Source of the DNA: Candidatus Aquicultor primus
Lineage (GTDB): Bacteria; Actinomycetota; Aquicultoria; Aquicultorales; Aquicultoraceae
Reading direction: 5' to 3'
Length of the DNA: 5,158 nucleotides
Assembly: GCA_001767575.1 (NCBI GenBank)
Contig: MELI01000062.1
Location: 50,957 to 56,114, forward strand
Each line of letters starts with the position of its first letter. Within the stretch, counting starts at the first letter, position 1. This document shows, piece by piece, positions 1 to 5,158 of this stretch. A program made the translations under genes and the position numbers. The notes under the pieces are model-generated. The model was not told where the DNA came from. It ran no database searches and saw only the letters and a list, made by a program, of their open reading frames with translations.

Positions 1-373
1 CGACGATTTCTTCCTTGATGTTATAGAGCTTGGTATCCCCAAAACTCGTAGGTTTATGTATAAAATCTACCGCACCCCTCGTAAGAGCAGTCATAGCCGC
101 TTCAGATCCGGCTTCCGTTAGTGTGCTTACCATTATGACCGGGGTCGGGTTTTCCTTCATTATTCGTGCAAGCGCGGTCAGCCCGTCCATATTGGGCATT
201 TCTATGTCTAGCGTGACGACATCAGGCCTAAGTCTTGCGATTTTTTCGATTGCTTCCAGGCCATTTTCGGCGGTATCGACAACGTTGATCCCCGGGTCAG
301 AGTTCAACATTTCAACAAGGCGTTTTCTTATAAAAAAGGAGTCATCGACGACGAGAACTTTTACTTGTGGCAA
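1..373 (-). CDS. cheB: CheB, receptor methylesterase/glutamine deamidase, N-terminal receiver part (3' end outside window)
   Basis: CheB removes methyl groups from receptor glutamates when its receiver domain is phosphorylated by CheA. Only about 124 codons are visible, covering the receiver domain and the start of the linker; the catalytic methylesterase domain would lie beyond base 1. The receiver has the acidic pair Asp10-Asp11, the phosphoacceptor Asp56 in LDIEMPNMDG, Ser83 in MVSTLTE and Lys107 in GAVDFIHKP. The MVSTLTE and GAVDFIHKP wording, followed by a segment ending NIKEEIV, is typical of CheB rather than of a stand-alone receiver. The start chosen is a TTG at 373..371, because GGAGAG lies 7 bases upstream and the protein then begins PQVKVLVVDD as expected. 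Another in-frame TTG lies at 394..392 but has no such SD. The gene starts 23 bases after the cheY stop. Identity as CheB is inferred from the receiver only; another receiver-plus-output protein is less likely. Confidence 0.88.
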   Translation of the reverse strand, partial: MPQVKVLVVDDSFFIRKRLVEMLNSDPGINVVDTAENGLEAIEKIARLRPDVVTLDIEMPNMDGLTALARIMKENPTPVIMVSTLTEAGSEAAMTALTRGAVDFIHKPTSFGDTKLYNIKEEIV

Positions 374-380
374 TTTTTCA

Positions 381-386
381 CTCTCC
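381..386 (-). promoter_or_regulatory. Ribosome binding site of cheB (decides the TTG start)
   Basis: Read on the minus strand this is GGAGAG, followed by 7 bases and then TTG at 373..371. No ATG or GTG lies in frame at a suitable distance, so the SD is the main support for the TTG start. Confidence 0.7.
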
Positions 387-396
387 GAACTCAAAA

Positions 397-759
397 CTAA
401 CCGATTTGCTTTTTAATGGCCTCTAGAACCCTGTCGGGCTGAAACGGCTTTAGCACATAGTCCTTTGCACCTGACTTGATGGCCTGGATGACCATGCCTT
501 GCTGCCCCATCGCGCTACAGACGATTACTTTAGCGCCATCATCCAGCTTCTTGATTTCTGTGATTGCCTCGATACCATCCATGACGGGCATAGTAATATC
601 CATGATGACAAGATCGGGTTTGAGTTGCTGGTATTTCATAACCGCTTCCTCACCGTTGCCAGCCTCACCCGTGACGCTGTACCCGTTATCTGTGAGAAGC
701 TTGACGATCTTCATTCTCATGAATGCAGCATCGTCAACGACTAAAACGTTCTTTCCCAT
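397..759 (-). CDS. cheY: CheY, chemotaxis response regulator
   Basis: CheY is a single-domain response regulator. It is phosphorylated by CheA and, as CheY-P, binds the flagellar switch. The 120-residue protein is a receiver domain and nothing else, the usual CheY length. The residues are Asp9-Asp10 (metal binding), Asp54 in MDITMP (phosphoacceptor), Ser82 in CSAMGQQ, Tyr101 and Lys104 in DYVLKPFQP. The stretches VDDAAFMR, MDITMP, CSAMGQQ and KPFQP closely match Thermotoga and Bacillus CheY. An ATG two codons earlier (765..763) also opens the frame, but the AGGAGG sequence is only one base from it. The second ATG at 759 is 7 bases from the SD and gives the expected N-terminus MGKNVLVVDD, so I chose 759. 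It follows cheD by 11 bases, and its SD overlaps the cheD stop. CheC is the expected phosphatase and CheA the expected kinase, both encoded in the same operon. Confidence 0.96.
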   Translation of the reverse strand: MGKNVLVVDDAAFMRMKIVKLLTDNGYSVTGEAGNGEEAVMKYQQLKPDLVIMDITMPVMDGIEAITEIKKLDDGAKVIVCSAMGQQGMVIQAIKSGAKDYVLKPFQPDRVLEAIKKQIG

Positions 760-766
760 TCTCATG

Positions 767-772
767 CCTCCT
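767..772 (-). promoter_or_regulatory. Ribosome binding site of cheY (decides the start)
   Basis: Minus-strand AGGAGG, a perfect SD core, sits 1 base before the ATG at 765 and 7 bases before the in-frame ATG at 759. Normal spacing selects 759. The site overlaps the cheD stop codon (773..771), which suggests translational coupling of cheD and cheY. Confidence 0.85.
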
Positions 773-1259
773 AAATTACGGTCACGCTACGACCTATTGC
801 TTTAACCATTAGTTCACCACTTGCAACCGAGAATTCAACAGTTCGCCCATAATCCTTACCAGTATCGGCCGCCACAAGTTTGAGCTTAAGCTCGCTCAAG
901 ACCGACGTGATAGCTTCGACATTTCGCTCACCGATTTCGAGCAAACTACTGCCACCCGGCATCTTAAACATTCGAGCACCTCCGGCTATTTTGACCGTGA
1001 TGCGTCCGGGCTCCGCGCCATTTTTTATCATCGCCTCAAATAATCGGGGGACGCCTGTATCGGCAAATCTCGCGTTCAATAGTTCGTCCCTGCCGTTGTC
1101 GACGGGAAGCATGATGTGCGCCATCCCGGCTACTTTCGCGACTTTATCGTAAAGGCACACCGCGACACAGGAACCGAGTCCTCGCGTGATGATTGAAGTA
1201 TTGCGATCTCTGGATACCTCGAAGTCGCCGATTCCGATGTTTACTAAAATCTCAGCCAT
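771..1259 (-). CDS. cheD: CheD, chemoreceptor glutamine deamidase
   Basis: CheD converts specific receptor glutamines to glutamates, preparing methylation sites. In Bacillus-type systems it also binds CheC and stimulates its phosphatase activity. The 162-residue protein has the usual length and motifs of the family: Thr25 and Cys31 in TRGLGSCVAVCLYD, His48 in GMAHIMLP, then IAGGARMF (about 92-99) and IGERNVEAI. The Cys31-His48 spacing of 17 residues equals that of the Thermotoga Cys27-His44 pair, so the catalytic residues Thr, His and Cys all appear intact. Near residue 132 the usual D-x-G-G reads DTGKDYGR, a small departure. The ATG at 1259 is preceded by GAGGT with 5 bases between, and that SD overlaps the cheC stop. 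Only 3 bases separate the cheC stop from this ATG. The adjacent cheC gene fits the known CheC-CheD partnership. Confidence 0.96.
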   Translation of the reverse strand: MAEILVNIGIGDFEVSRDRNTSIITRGLGSCVAVCLYDKVAKVAGMAHIMLPVDNGRDELLNARFADTGVPRLFEAMIKNGAEPGRITVKIAGGARMFKMPGGSSLLEIGERNVEAITSVLSELKLKLVAADTGKDYGRTVEFSVASGELMVKAIGRSVTVI

Positions 1260-1262
1260 GTA

Positions 1263-1880
1263 CTACCTCGTCTCTATTGCATGTAGAATCGAATGGAGCG
1301 ATGCCTCATCGGTAAAGAGCATCATGTAGCCCTGGATCGTGTCGCTTTCGTCGGCGATATTCGTTTCTATATATAGAATCTCATCTGGAGCTTCTTCAAG
1401 AATCAGCATCGCGGAGCTTACAATGGCTTCGACCATATCGTGAACTATCATCGGTGCCGACGGTTGTATGCTTAAACCGGTATAATCGGAGAGAGTGCTC
1501 AAGAAATACGCGCTAACCAGATTTCCGACCTCTCCAAGCACGGAGATGGCCATTTCGCTAAGTTCATCGGTGTCCCCAGAGTCTTCCTGTAGAATCAGGT
1601 CGGCAAGCTTAAATGCGCTTCTCCCAGGAAACATAAGAAGAATGTTCCCGCGGGCTTCACCAAGGAGCAAGAGGCACACGCTGACTGCTGGATTATCGTT
1701 TCCTCCGGCTATGGCAGGTACATCTCCGAGCGGAACCACATCAATCTCAGGAGATTTCAAAAATATGGCCTTGTCGGTCATCTCGCTTAGAGCTACAGCC
1801 GAGCTATCAGCACTTAGCTTAAGTATGCGCTCCAGTAGCTCTTTTTGCTTGAACGTGAGGCTCCCTATCATCTTGGACAC
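1263..1880 (-). CDS. cheC: CheC, CheY-P phosphatase, first active site apparently lost
   Basis: CheC dephosphorylates CheY-P and binds CheD. Family members usually carry two phosphatase motifs of the form (S/D)-x3-E-x2-N-x22-P. In this 205-residue protein the second is intact: Ser113, Glu117, Asn120 and Pro143, in SVLGEVGNLVSAYFLSTLS. The first half aligns without gaps to the canonical N-terminal motif (KEIGNIGAGNAATALS type), but here it reads ERILKLSADSSAVALS. The Glu position is thus Arg18 and the Asn position Lys21, so only one working site is expected. The start is GTG at 1880, with GGGAG 8 bases upstream; an ATG at 1871 lacks that spacing. The gene follows cheA by 43 bases and precedes cheD by 3. 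FliY is unlikely because there is no switch (SpoA-like) C-terminal domain. CheX is unlikely because of the two-lobed length and the cheD neighbour. Confidence 0.92.
   Translation of the reverse strand: MSKMIGSLTFKQKELLERILKLSADSSAVALSEMTDKAIFLKSPEIDVVPLGDVPAIAGGNDNPAVSVCLLLLGEARGNILLMFPGRSAFKLADLILQEDSGDTDELSEMAISVLGEVGNLVSAYFLSTLSDYTGLSIQPSAPMIVHDMVEAIVSSAMLILEEAPDEILYIETNIADESDTIQGYMMLFTDEASLHSILHAIETR
1265..1269 (-). promoter_or_regulatory. Ribosome binding site of cheD, overlapping the cheC stop
   Basis: Minus-strand GAGGT lies 5 bases before the cheD ATG and shares a base with the cheC stop codon TAG (1265..1263). Termination on cheC would leave the ribosome on this site, so the two partner proteins are probably translationally coupled (inference). 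Confidence 0.65.
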
Positions 1881-1888
1881 AATTATCT

Positions 1889-1893
1889 CTCCC
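1889..1893 (-). promoter_or_regulatory. Ribosome binding site of cheC (decides the GTG start)
   Basis: Minus-strand GGGAG lies 8 bases before the GTG at 1880 and 17 bases before the next in-frame ATG at 1871. The spacing favours the GTG. Confidence 0.7.
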
Positions 1894-1923
1894 TGTTAAA
1901 CCTAATCGCAAAAGGCCAACCTG

Positions 1924-4059
1924 CTATGCAATCTTCTTGCTGGTTGATTTCTTGCCTTTGGAGACCGGCGGCACGTTTAGCTTCTTGCCGGCATCAAACT
2001 TGACAATCAAACTTACTGGGTCGACTACCAGGGCGACACGTCCGTCTCCCAAGACCGTTGCTCCTGAAATCCCATCAACGAGCCCCAAGTAATCCCCAAG
2101 CGCTTTTATCATTATCTCCATCTTGCTCAACAAACGGTCTACGATGAGACCGATACGATTTTCCCCGTAGCCGACCACGACGACATGGAGTTCGTCTTCG
2201 CTTCCGCGATCCGCGGCCGAGGTGTGGCTGAAGAGCTCGCTCAACCTTAGTAGTGACAATACGCTGCCGCGCAGCAACATGGTCTCCTTTTTGTCGACCA
2301 TCTTGATGTGGCCATCCTCAAGCCTTAGAACCTCTTTTATTGTGTTGAGAGGGACAGCATATATCCTGTCACCGACGACGACAGTCAATGCTTCGACTAT
2401 CACAAGCGTGAGCGGCAATTTTATAACGAACCTTGTGCCGACACCGAGCTCGGATATGATCTCCACAGTACCGTTGATCTTCTTAATATTGTTTCGAACC
2501 ACATCCATGCCGACACCGCGACCCGATATCTCGGATACTTTGTCGGCTGTACTAAATCCTGACAGAAAGATCAGGTCGAAGATTTCGCGATCGCTCATTT
2601 GATCGCCGGCTTCCTGTGTCAAGAATCCTTTGCGTATAGCTTTATCTTTAATCTTTTGAACGTCCATACCGTGACCATCGTCCGACACCTCTACGACGAT
2701 ATGGTTCTCCTCATGCCGCGCGCCCAAAAATACGCTTCCTTCGGGCGATTTACCGGCTTTTATCCGGTCATCCGGTGTTTCAACGCCATGGTCGATTGCG
2801 TTCCTCAAAATATGTACGAGCGGATCCCCTATCTCTTCAAGAACAGACCGGTCTATCTCGGTCTCTTTGCCTTCTACGACAAAATTGATGGTCTTACCCG
2901 CGGTACGCGCCAAATCACGTACCAGTCGCGGAAACTTGTTGAATACCTGCTCTATAGGGAGCATGCGCGCGCGCATGACTTCTTCTTGGAGTTCGTTCGT
3001 GATTTGCCCGACATGCGCCGTCACTTCGTTGAGCGTTGAGGTCAAATCTCCCACATGATAACTATTCGCTAAATCGCTCCCGATTTGCTGGAGACGGGTC
3101 TTGCCGATCACCAACTCACCGACGAGATTCATGAGATGATCCAGACGCTCGACATCGACACGGACAGTCTTGACCGCAGCGGCCGTGCGCATCTGCTGCA
3201 ACTCCTGTGCGCTCTTGCCGCGAGCATCGGGTCCCAGGTCCTGCACCCTCTTATCCCCGGGAACAGCAGCAGTCTCTTCCACTTTTTGAGGTTCGTCTTC
3301 GTCATGATCCGATGAAATACTGTAAACCCCTACAGAATGCTCGGAAAGCTCGGATACAGCCTTGACGATGCTTTCGAGACGGCTTTGATCTTCGTCGGTC
3401 ACAAGAATTAACACCAGCTCGGTACCACATTCGCCGTTCTCTATCACATCCATGCCGGGGTTTGTCTTTATTATCTCCCCAATAGGCTGAAACTCTTCGA
3501 TCACTTGGTAGAACCTTACCGACGGCATCATGCAATCATCTGTGACTTTGATTCTGATAGAAAAAGCGGTTGAACCCTTAACCTCGGCCATATTGATAAC
3601 ATCGTGCTCGTGGTCTTCTAAAACAATTGAAACAGGGCCGCCGTTTTCGCCCGCTTCGACAGGAGTCCCGGAAGCAAACCCGTCTATCTGTATAATGAGG
3701 GTCTTTATGTCGATGTCGCTTGCCTTAAAGGTAATACACTCTTCTTTCAGTATCTTGAGGGCATCCAGGCAATCGAGAAAAACATCGATGAGTTCGGTGG
3801 TCACGCTCAACTCATCTTTACGAAGTTTATCGAAGAGCGATTCCAGCGAGTGCGTTAGCTCTGCCATGCGCTCATGTCCCAACATGCCGGATGAGCCTTT
3901 CAGGGTGTGCGCGGCACGAAATATCTCTTGGATTATCTCAGGGTTTTGACCTTCTTTCTCAAGGCGAAGAACGTTCTCGTCGAGCTGTTGCATCAGCTCA
4001 TCCGCTTCCTGTAGAAATACGCTTAAGTCATCTGGTGTGGCGTCAAATACTAGGTCCAT
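1924..4059 (-). CDS. cheA: CheA, chemotaxis histidine kinase
   Basis: CheA is the cytoplasmic kinase of the receptor array; it phosphorylates CheY and CheB. All five domains are visible in 711 residues, somewhat longer than the roughly 650-670 of well-studied CheA proteins. P1 (about 1-105) has His51 in AAHTLKGSSGM. P2 (about 165-248) resembles Thermotoga P2, the CheY/CheB docking domain. It is followed by an acidic linker (SSDHDEDEP, 249-257). P3, the dimerisation helices, begins near 297 (VKTVRVDVERLDHLMNLVGE). P4, the ATPase, has RMLPIE at 365-370, the N box with His416, Asn420 and Asp423, the G1 box DDGHG at 460-464 and the G2 box GRGVGMD at 513-519. P5 (about 551-689) is CheW-like. A lysine-rich tail (690-711) follows P5. 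The ATG at 4059 has GGGAG 5 bases upstream. It lies 191 bases after cheW and 43 before cheC. No catalytic residue is missing. Confidence 0.98.
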   Translation of the reverse strand: MDLVFDATPDDLSVFLQEADELMQQLDENVLRLEKEGQNPEIIQEIFRAAHTLKGSSGMLGHERMAELTHSLESLFDKLRKDELSVTTELIDVFLDCLDALKILKEECITFKASDIDIKTLIIQIDGFASGTPVEAGENGGPVSIVLEDHEHDVINMAEVKGSTAFSIRIKVTDDCMMPSVRFYQVIEEFQPIGEIIKTNPGMDVIENGECGTELVLILVTDEDQSRLESIVKAVSELSEHSVGVYSISSDHDEDEPQKVEETAAVPGDKRVQDLGPDARGKSAQELQQMRTAAAVKTVRVDVERLDHLMNLVGELVIGKTRLQQIGSDLANSYHVGDLTSTLNEVTAHVGQITNELQEEVMRARMLPIEQVFNKFPRLVRDLARTAGKTINFVVEGKETEIDRSVLEEIGDPLVHILRNAIDHGVETPDDRIKAGKSPEGSVFLGARHEENHIVVEVSDDGHGMDVQKIKDKAIRKGFLTQEAGDQMSDREIFDLIFLSGFSTADKVSEISGRGVGMDVVRNNIKKINGTVEIISELGVGTRFVIKLPLTLVIVEALTVVVGDRIYAVPLNTIKEVLRLEDGHIKMVDKKETMLLRGSVLSLLRLSELFSHTSAADRGSEDELHVVVVGYGENRIGLIVDRLLSKMEIMIKALGDYLGLVDGISGATVLGDGRVALVVDPVSLIVKFDAGKKLNVPPVSKGKKSTSKKIA
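2962..2977. repeat. 16-bp perfect palindrome of alternating pyrimidine-purine inside cheA
   Basis: The sequence CATGCGCGCGCGCATG equals its own reverse complement and alternates pyrimidine and purine throughout. It encodes cheA residues 362-366 (Met-Arg-Ala-Arg-Met), just before the conserved LPIE, so it is probably a by-product of the codons ATG CGC GCG CGC ATG. The pattern is certain; a function is not supported. Confidence 0.5.
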
Positions 4060-4064
4060 ATCTA

Positions 4065-4069
4065 CTCCC
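4065..4069 (-). promoter_or_regulatory. Ribosome binding site of cheA
   Basis: Minus-strand GGGAG stands 5 bases before the cheA ATG at 4059. It is 7 bases downstream of the small inverted repeat at 4077-4090. Confidence 0.65.
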
Positions 4070-4076
4070 GCATTTT

Positions 4077-4090
4077 AGCAAACCTTTGCT
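4077..4090 (-). repeat. Short inverted repeat (possible hairpin) upstream of cheA
   Basis: Read on the minus strand this is AGCAAA-GG-TTTGCT, a perfect 6-base inverted repeat with a 2-base centre. As RNA it could form a 5-bp stem with a 4-base loop. It is A/U-rich and not followed by a U tract, so it is not a terminator. It lies 7 bases ahead of the cheA SD, where a stem could influence ribosome access or mRNA processing; this role is inference. Confidence 0.4.
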
Positions 4091-4250
4091 GTTGAAATCT
4101 CTCCGTATAACCGGTGCTGAAACTTATGCATTATTGCTTTGTTCTTATGGAAATCATGCTTCTATCCATAAATGGCGCCTTTTTGTCGATCAAAGCGCTG
4201 AGAATAAATTTCGATATCGCGAACATCTATAACTACTGGGCTTCTTTGAG

Positions 4251-4727
4251 TTAGGCGATTTCAGCCATCCCTACCAAATTCGCGCCCATCTCGACGAGAA
4301 GCTTGTCCAAATCTAATAGTATGATCAGCTTGTCCTCGAGTTTGCCTATTCCCCTTAGATACTGCGAGCCGACGCTGCCGACGATGTTTGACGGCGGCTC
4401 GATTGAATCTGTCGCTAAACGCAAAACCTCGCTTACCGCGTCGACGATCATACCGACGATATTGCCGAGAACATCGACAACGACGATTCGCGTTGCCTTT
4501 GTCTCTTCGCTCATGCCGATACTGAACCTCTCGCGCACATCGATAACCGGTATGACCTTACCCCTGAGGTTAATAACGCCTTTGACATACATCGGCGCTC
4601 GCGGCACCTCGGTTATCGGCTGAAGCCTGATTATCTCCTGCACCAGCGATATATCGATACCGAACGATTCATCGCCTACCTCAAAAACAACGAGCTGTTC
4701 TTGTTCGAACGTCTGCTCCTCGCTCAC
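4251..4727 (-). CDS. cheW: CheW, receptor-kinase coupling protein
   Basis: CheW links chemoreceptors to the CheA P5 domain in the signalling array and has no catalytic activity. The 158-residue protein is a single CheW (SH3-like) domain. LVVFEVGDESFGIDI (12-26) is the first strand pair, VQEIIR (29-34) carries the conserved Glu31, and GVINLRGKVIPVIDVR (50-65) is the family hallmark with Arg55. RGIGKLEDKLIILLDLDKLL (125-144) is the typical C-terminal segment. The frame is open to a GTG at 4742, but that codon overlaps the SD itself. GGGAGG at 4740..4735 is 7 bases from the in-frame GTG at 4727, which I take as the start (protein begins MSEEQTFEQEQ). It follows the MCP gene by 24 bases and precedes cheA after the long spacer. 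A second CheW-like domain is present in CheA P5, so paralogous confusion is excluded by length. Confidence 0.96.
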   Translation of the reverse strand: MSEEQTFEQEQLVVFEVGDESFGIDISLVQEIIRLQPITEVPRAPMYVKGVINLRGKVIPVIDVRERFSIGMSEETKATRIVVVDVLGNIVGMIVDAVSEVLRLATDSIEPPSNIVGSVGSQYLRGIGKLEDKLIILLDLDKLLVEMGANLVGMAEIA

Positions 4728-4734
4728 GGTGAAA

Positions 4735-4740
4735 CCTCCC
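4735..4740 (-). promoter_or_regulatory. Ribosome binding site of cheW (decides the start)
   Basis: Minus-strand GGGAGG followed by T lies 7 bases before the GTG at 4727. The earlier GTG at 4742 overlaps this site and cannot be served by it, so the shorter protein is preferred. Confidence 0.8.
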
Positions 4741-4751
4741 ACTAATCCGCC

Positions 4752-5158
4752 TTAAGCTATCTTGAACTTTTCGACCAATCCACTTAACTCATCCGCCATA
4801 TTCGAGACTTCGATGGCCGATGCCGCTATCTCTTCGACTGAAGCTGTCTGTTCCTGCGTTGACGCAGAGATCTCCGACGCCGATGCGGCGGAGTGGGCGG
4901 TCGATTGTGAAATCGTTTCTACGACTGTTTCGACTTGGCCCGAAGATGCCGCAACCTCTTGTGTTATAGCTGAATTCTCTTCGGTGATTGTCGCTATCTG
5001 ATCCATCGCAGAAGCGATTTTCTCTGACGATGTCGATATTTGTTCGGCTGCTGTAGAAACCCCGGCGATTTCCGTAACGACTCTATTGATGGACACCATC
5101 ATCTCTTTAATGGCTTCACCGGCGTTGTGGGCAAGTTCGGTCCCGGATGCGACCTCTT
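4752..5158 (-). CDS. Methyl-accepting chemotaxis protein, C-terminal end (5' part outside window)
   Basis: This is the end of a chemoreceptor, which senses a stimulus and controls CheA through its cytoplasmic coiled-coil hairpin. The last 134 residues are visible and the frame stays open to the window edge (reading EVASGTELAHNAGEAIKEMM), so the ATG at 5102 is internal, not a start. The composition is the Ala/Ser/Thr/Glu/Gln heptad pattern of the descending arm of the hairpin and the C-terminal methylation helix. Segments such as ATITEENSAI and ASTQEQTASVEEIAAS resemble methylation/deamidation sites with paired Glu/Gln residues. It ends in LVEKFKIA, like many MCPs, and lacks the NWETF-type tail that docks CheR/CheB in enterobacteria. 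The conserved hairpin tip, any HAMP domain, the membrane segments and the sensor domain lie upstream of the window. The ligand therefore cannot be judged, nor whether the receptor is membrane-bound. Confidence 0.93.
   Translation of the reverse strand, partial: EVASGTELAHNAGEAIKEMMVSINRVVTEIAGVSTAAEQISTSSEKIASAMDQIATITEENSAITQEVAASSGQVETVVETISQSTAHSAASASEISASTQEQTASVEEIAASAIEVSNMADELSGLVEKFKIA

Larger units (their letters stand above)
4060..4250 (-). other. cheW-cheA intergenic spacer, no gene found
   Basis: This 191-base gap is the only sizeable non-coding stretch in a tightly packed operon. By hand count it is about 40% G+C, lower than the genes on either side appear. It holds the cheA SD, a small inverted repeat at 4077-4090 and an 8-base palindrome CGATATCG at 4212-4219. 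Minus-strand frames show only short open stretches: one runs out of the cheW end to a TAG at 4164..4162 with no usable start, and an 18-codon ATG frame (4131 to 4075) has no SD. I see no hairpin followed by a T run, so no intrinsic terminator. An internal promoter or leader is possible but I cannot identify one with confidence. Confidence 0.6.

Noticed and set aside
30..416. 128-codon plus-strand frame at the window start
   Set aside because: It is antisense to the CheB receiver, whose conserved residues are all present on the minus strand.
2599..3039. 146-codon plus-strand reading frame antisense to cheA
   Set aside because: It lies wholly inside the conserved P3/P4 coding region of cheA, and no credible SD or domain was noticed.
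3302..3535. 77-codon minus-strand frame within cheA
   Set aside because: It is a shifted frame inside the P2 domain, whose sequence continues undisturbed in the cheA frame, so it is neither a separate gene nor a sign of frameshift.
4075..4131. 18-codon ATG reading frame on the minus strand in the spacer (MHKFQHRLYGEISTAKVC)
   Set aside because: It has no SD upstream and no recognisable features; it is too short to support without conservation data.
4165..4193. Possible minus-strand promoter in the cheW-cheA spacer: TTGATC, 17 bases, TATGGA
   Set aside because: The spacing is ideal, but the -35 box matches the housekeeping consensus at only 4 of 6 positions and the -10 box at 3 of 6. In an AT-richer spacer this is expected by chance.
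4212..4219. 8-base palindrome CGATATCG in the spacer as a possible operator
   Set aside because: It is a single short palindrome with no second copy nearby and no known regulator match, so it could easily arise by chance.
3891..4232. 113-codon plus-strand frame covering the cheA start and the spacer
   Set aside because: Most of it is antisense to the CheA P1 domain, and the product shows no recognisable features. The spacer simply lacks stops in this frame.
4162..4260. Minus-strand open stretch running out of the cheW 3' end (includes SPVVIDVRDIEIYSQRFD)
   Set aside because: It reads somewhat like protein, but has no ATG, GTG or TTG start in the spacer, ends at a TAG after about 30 codons, and I recognise no family. 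Chance is likely.

Overview
This window is a chemotaxis signalling operon. Every gene I can support lies on the minus strand, so transcription runs from base 5158 toward base 1. The order of transcription is: 3' end of a methyl-accepting chemotaxis protein (MCP), cheW, a 191-bp spacer, cheA, cheC, cheD, cheY, and the 5' part of cheB, which is cut by the window edge. Apart from the cheW-cheA spacer, genes are 3 to 43 bases apart and each has a recognisable Shine-Dalgarno (SD) sequence, as expected for one polycistronic unit.

The gene set is that of the Bacillus/Thermotoga type of chemotaxis, not the enterobacterial type. The CheY-phosphate phosphatase is CheC rather than CheZ, and the receptor deamidase CheD is present. 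CheY, CheA (with a Thermotoga-like P2 domain) and CheC resemble proteins of Gram-positive bacteria and Thermotogota. Strong purine-rich SD sequences and non-ATG starts (GTG for cheW and cheC, TTG for cheB) fit a Gram-positive or deep-branching, flagellated, probably anaerobic bacterium. I cannot name the taxon from this sequence.

The proteins form one circuit. The MCP, CheW and CheA form the receptor array. CheA autophosphorylates at His51 and passes the phosphate to CheY (Asp54), which acts on the flagellar switch, and to the CheB receiver (Asp56), which activates receptor demethylation. CheD deamidates receptors and binds CheC, and CheC dephosphorylates CheY-P. CheR, the opposing methyltransferase, is not in the window.

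I see no undescribed system, mobile element, RNA gene or CRISPR array. The points most worth a second look are a CheC whose first phosphatase site appears to have lost its Glu and Asn, and the AT-richer cheW-cheA spacer, which carries a small hairpin just ahead of the cheA ribosome binding site. Start sites of cheW and cheY were moved inward on SD evidence.
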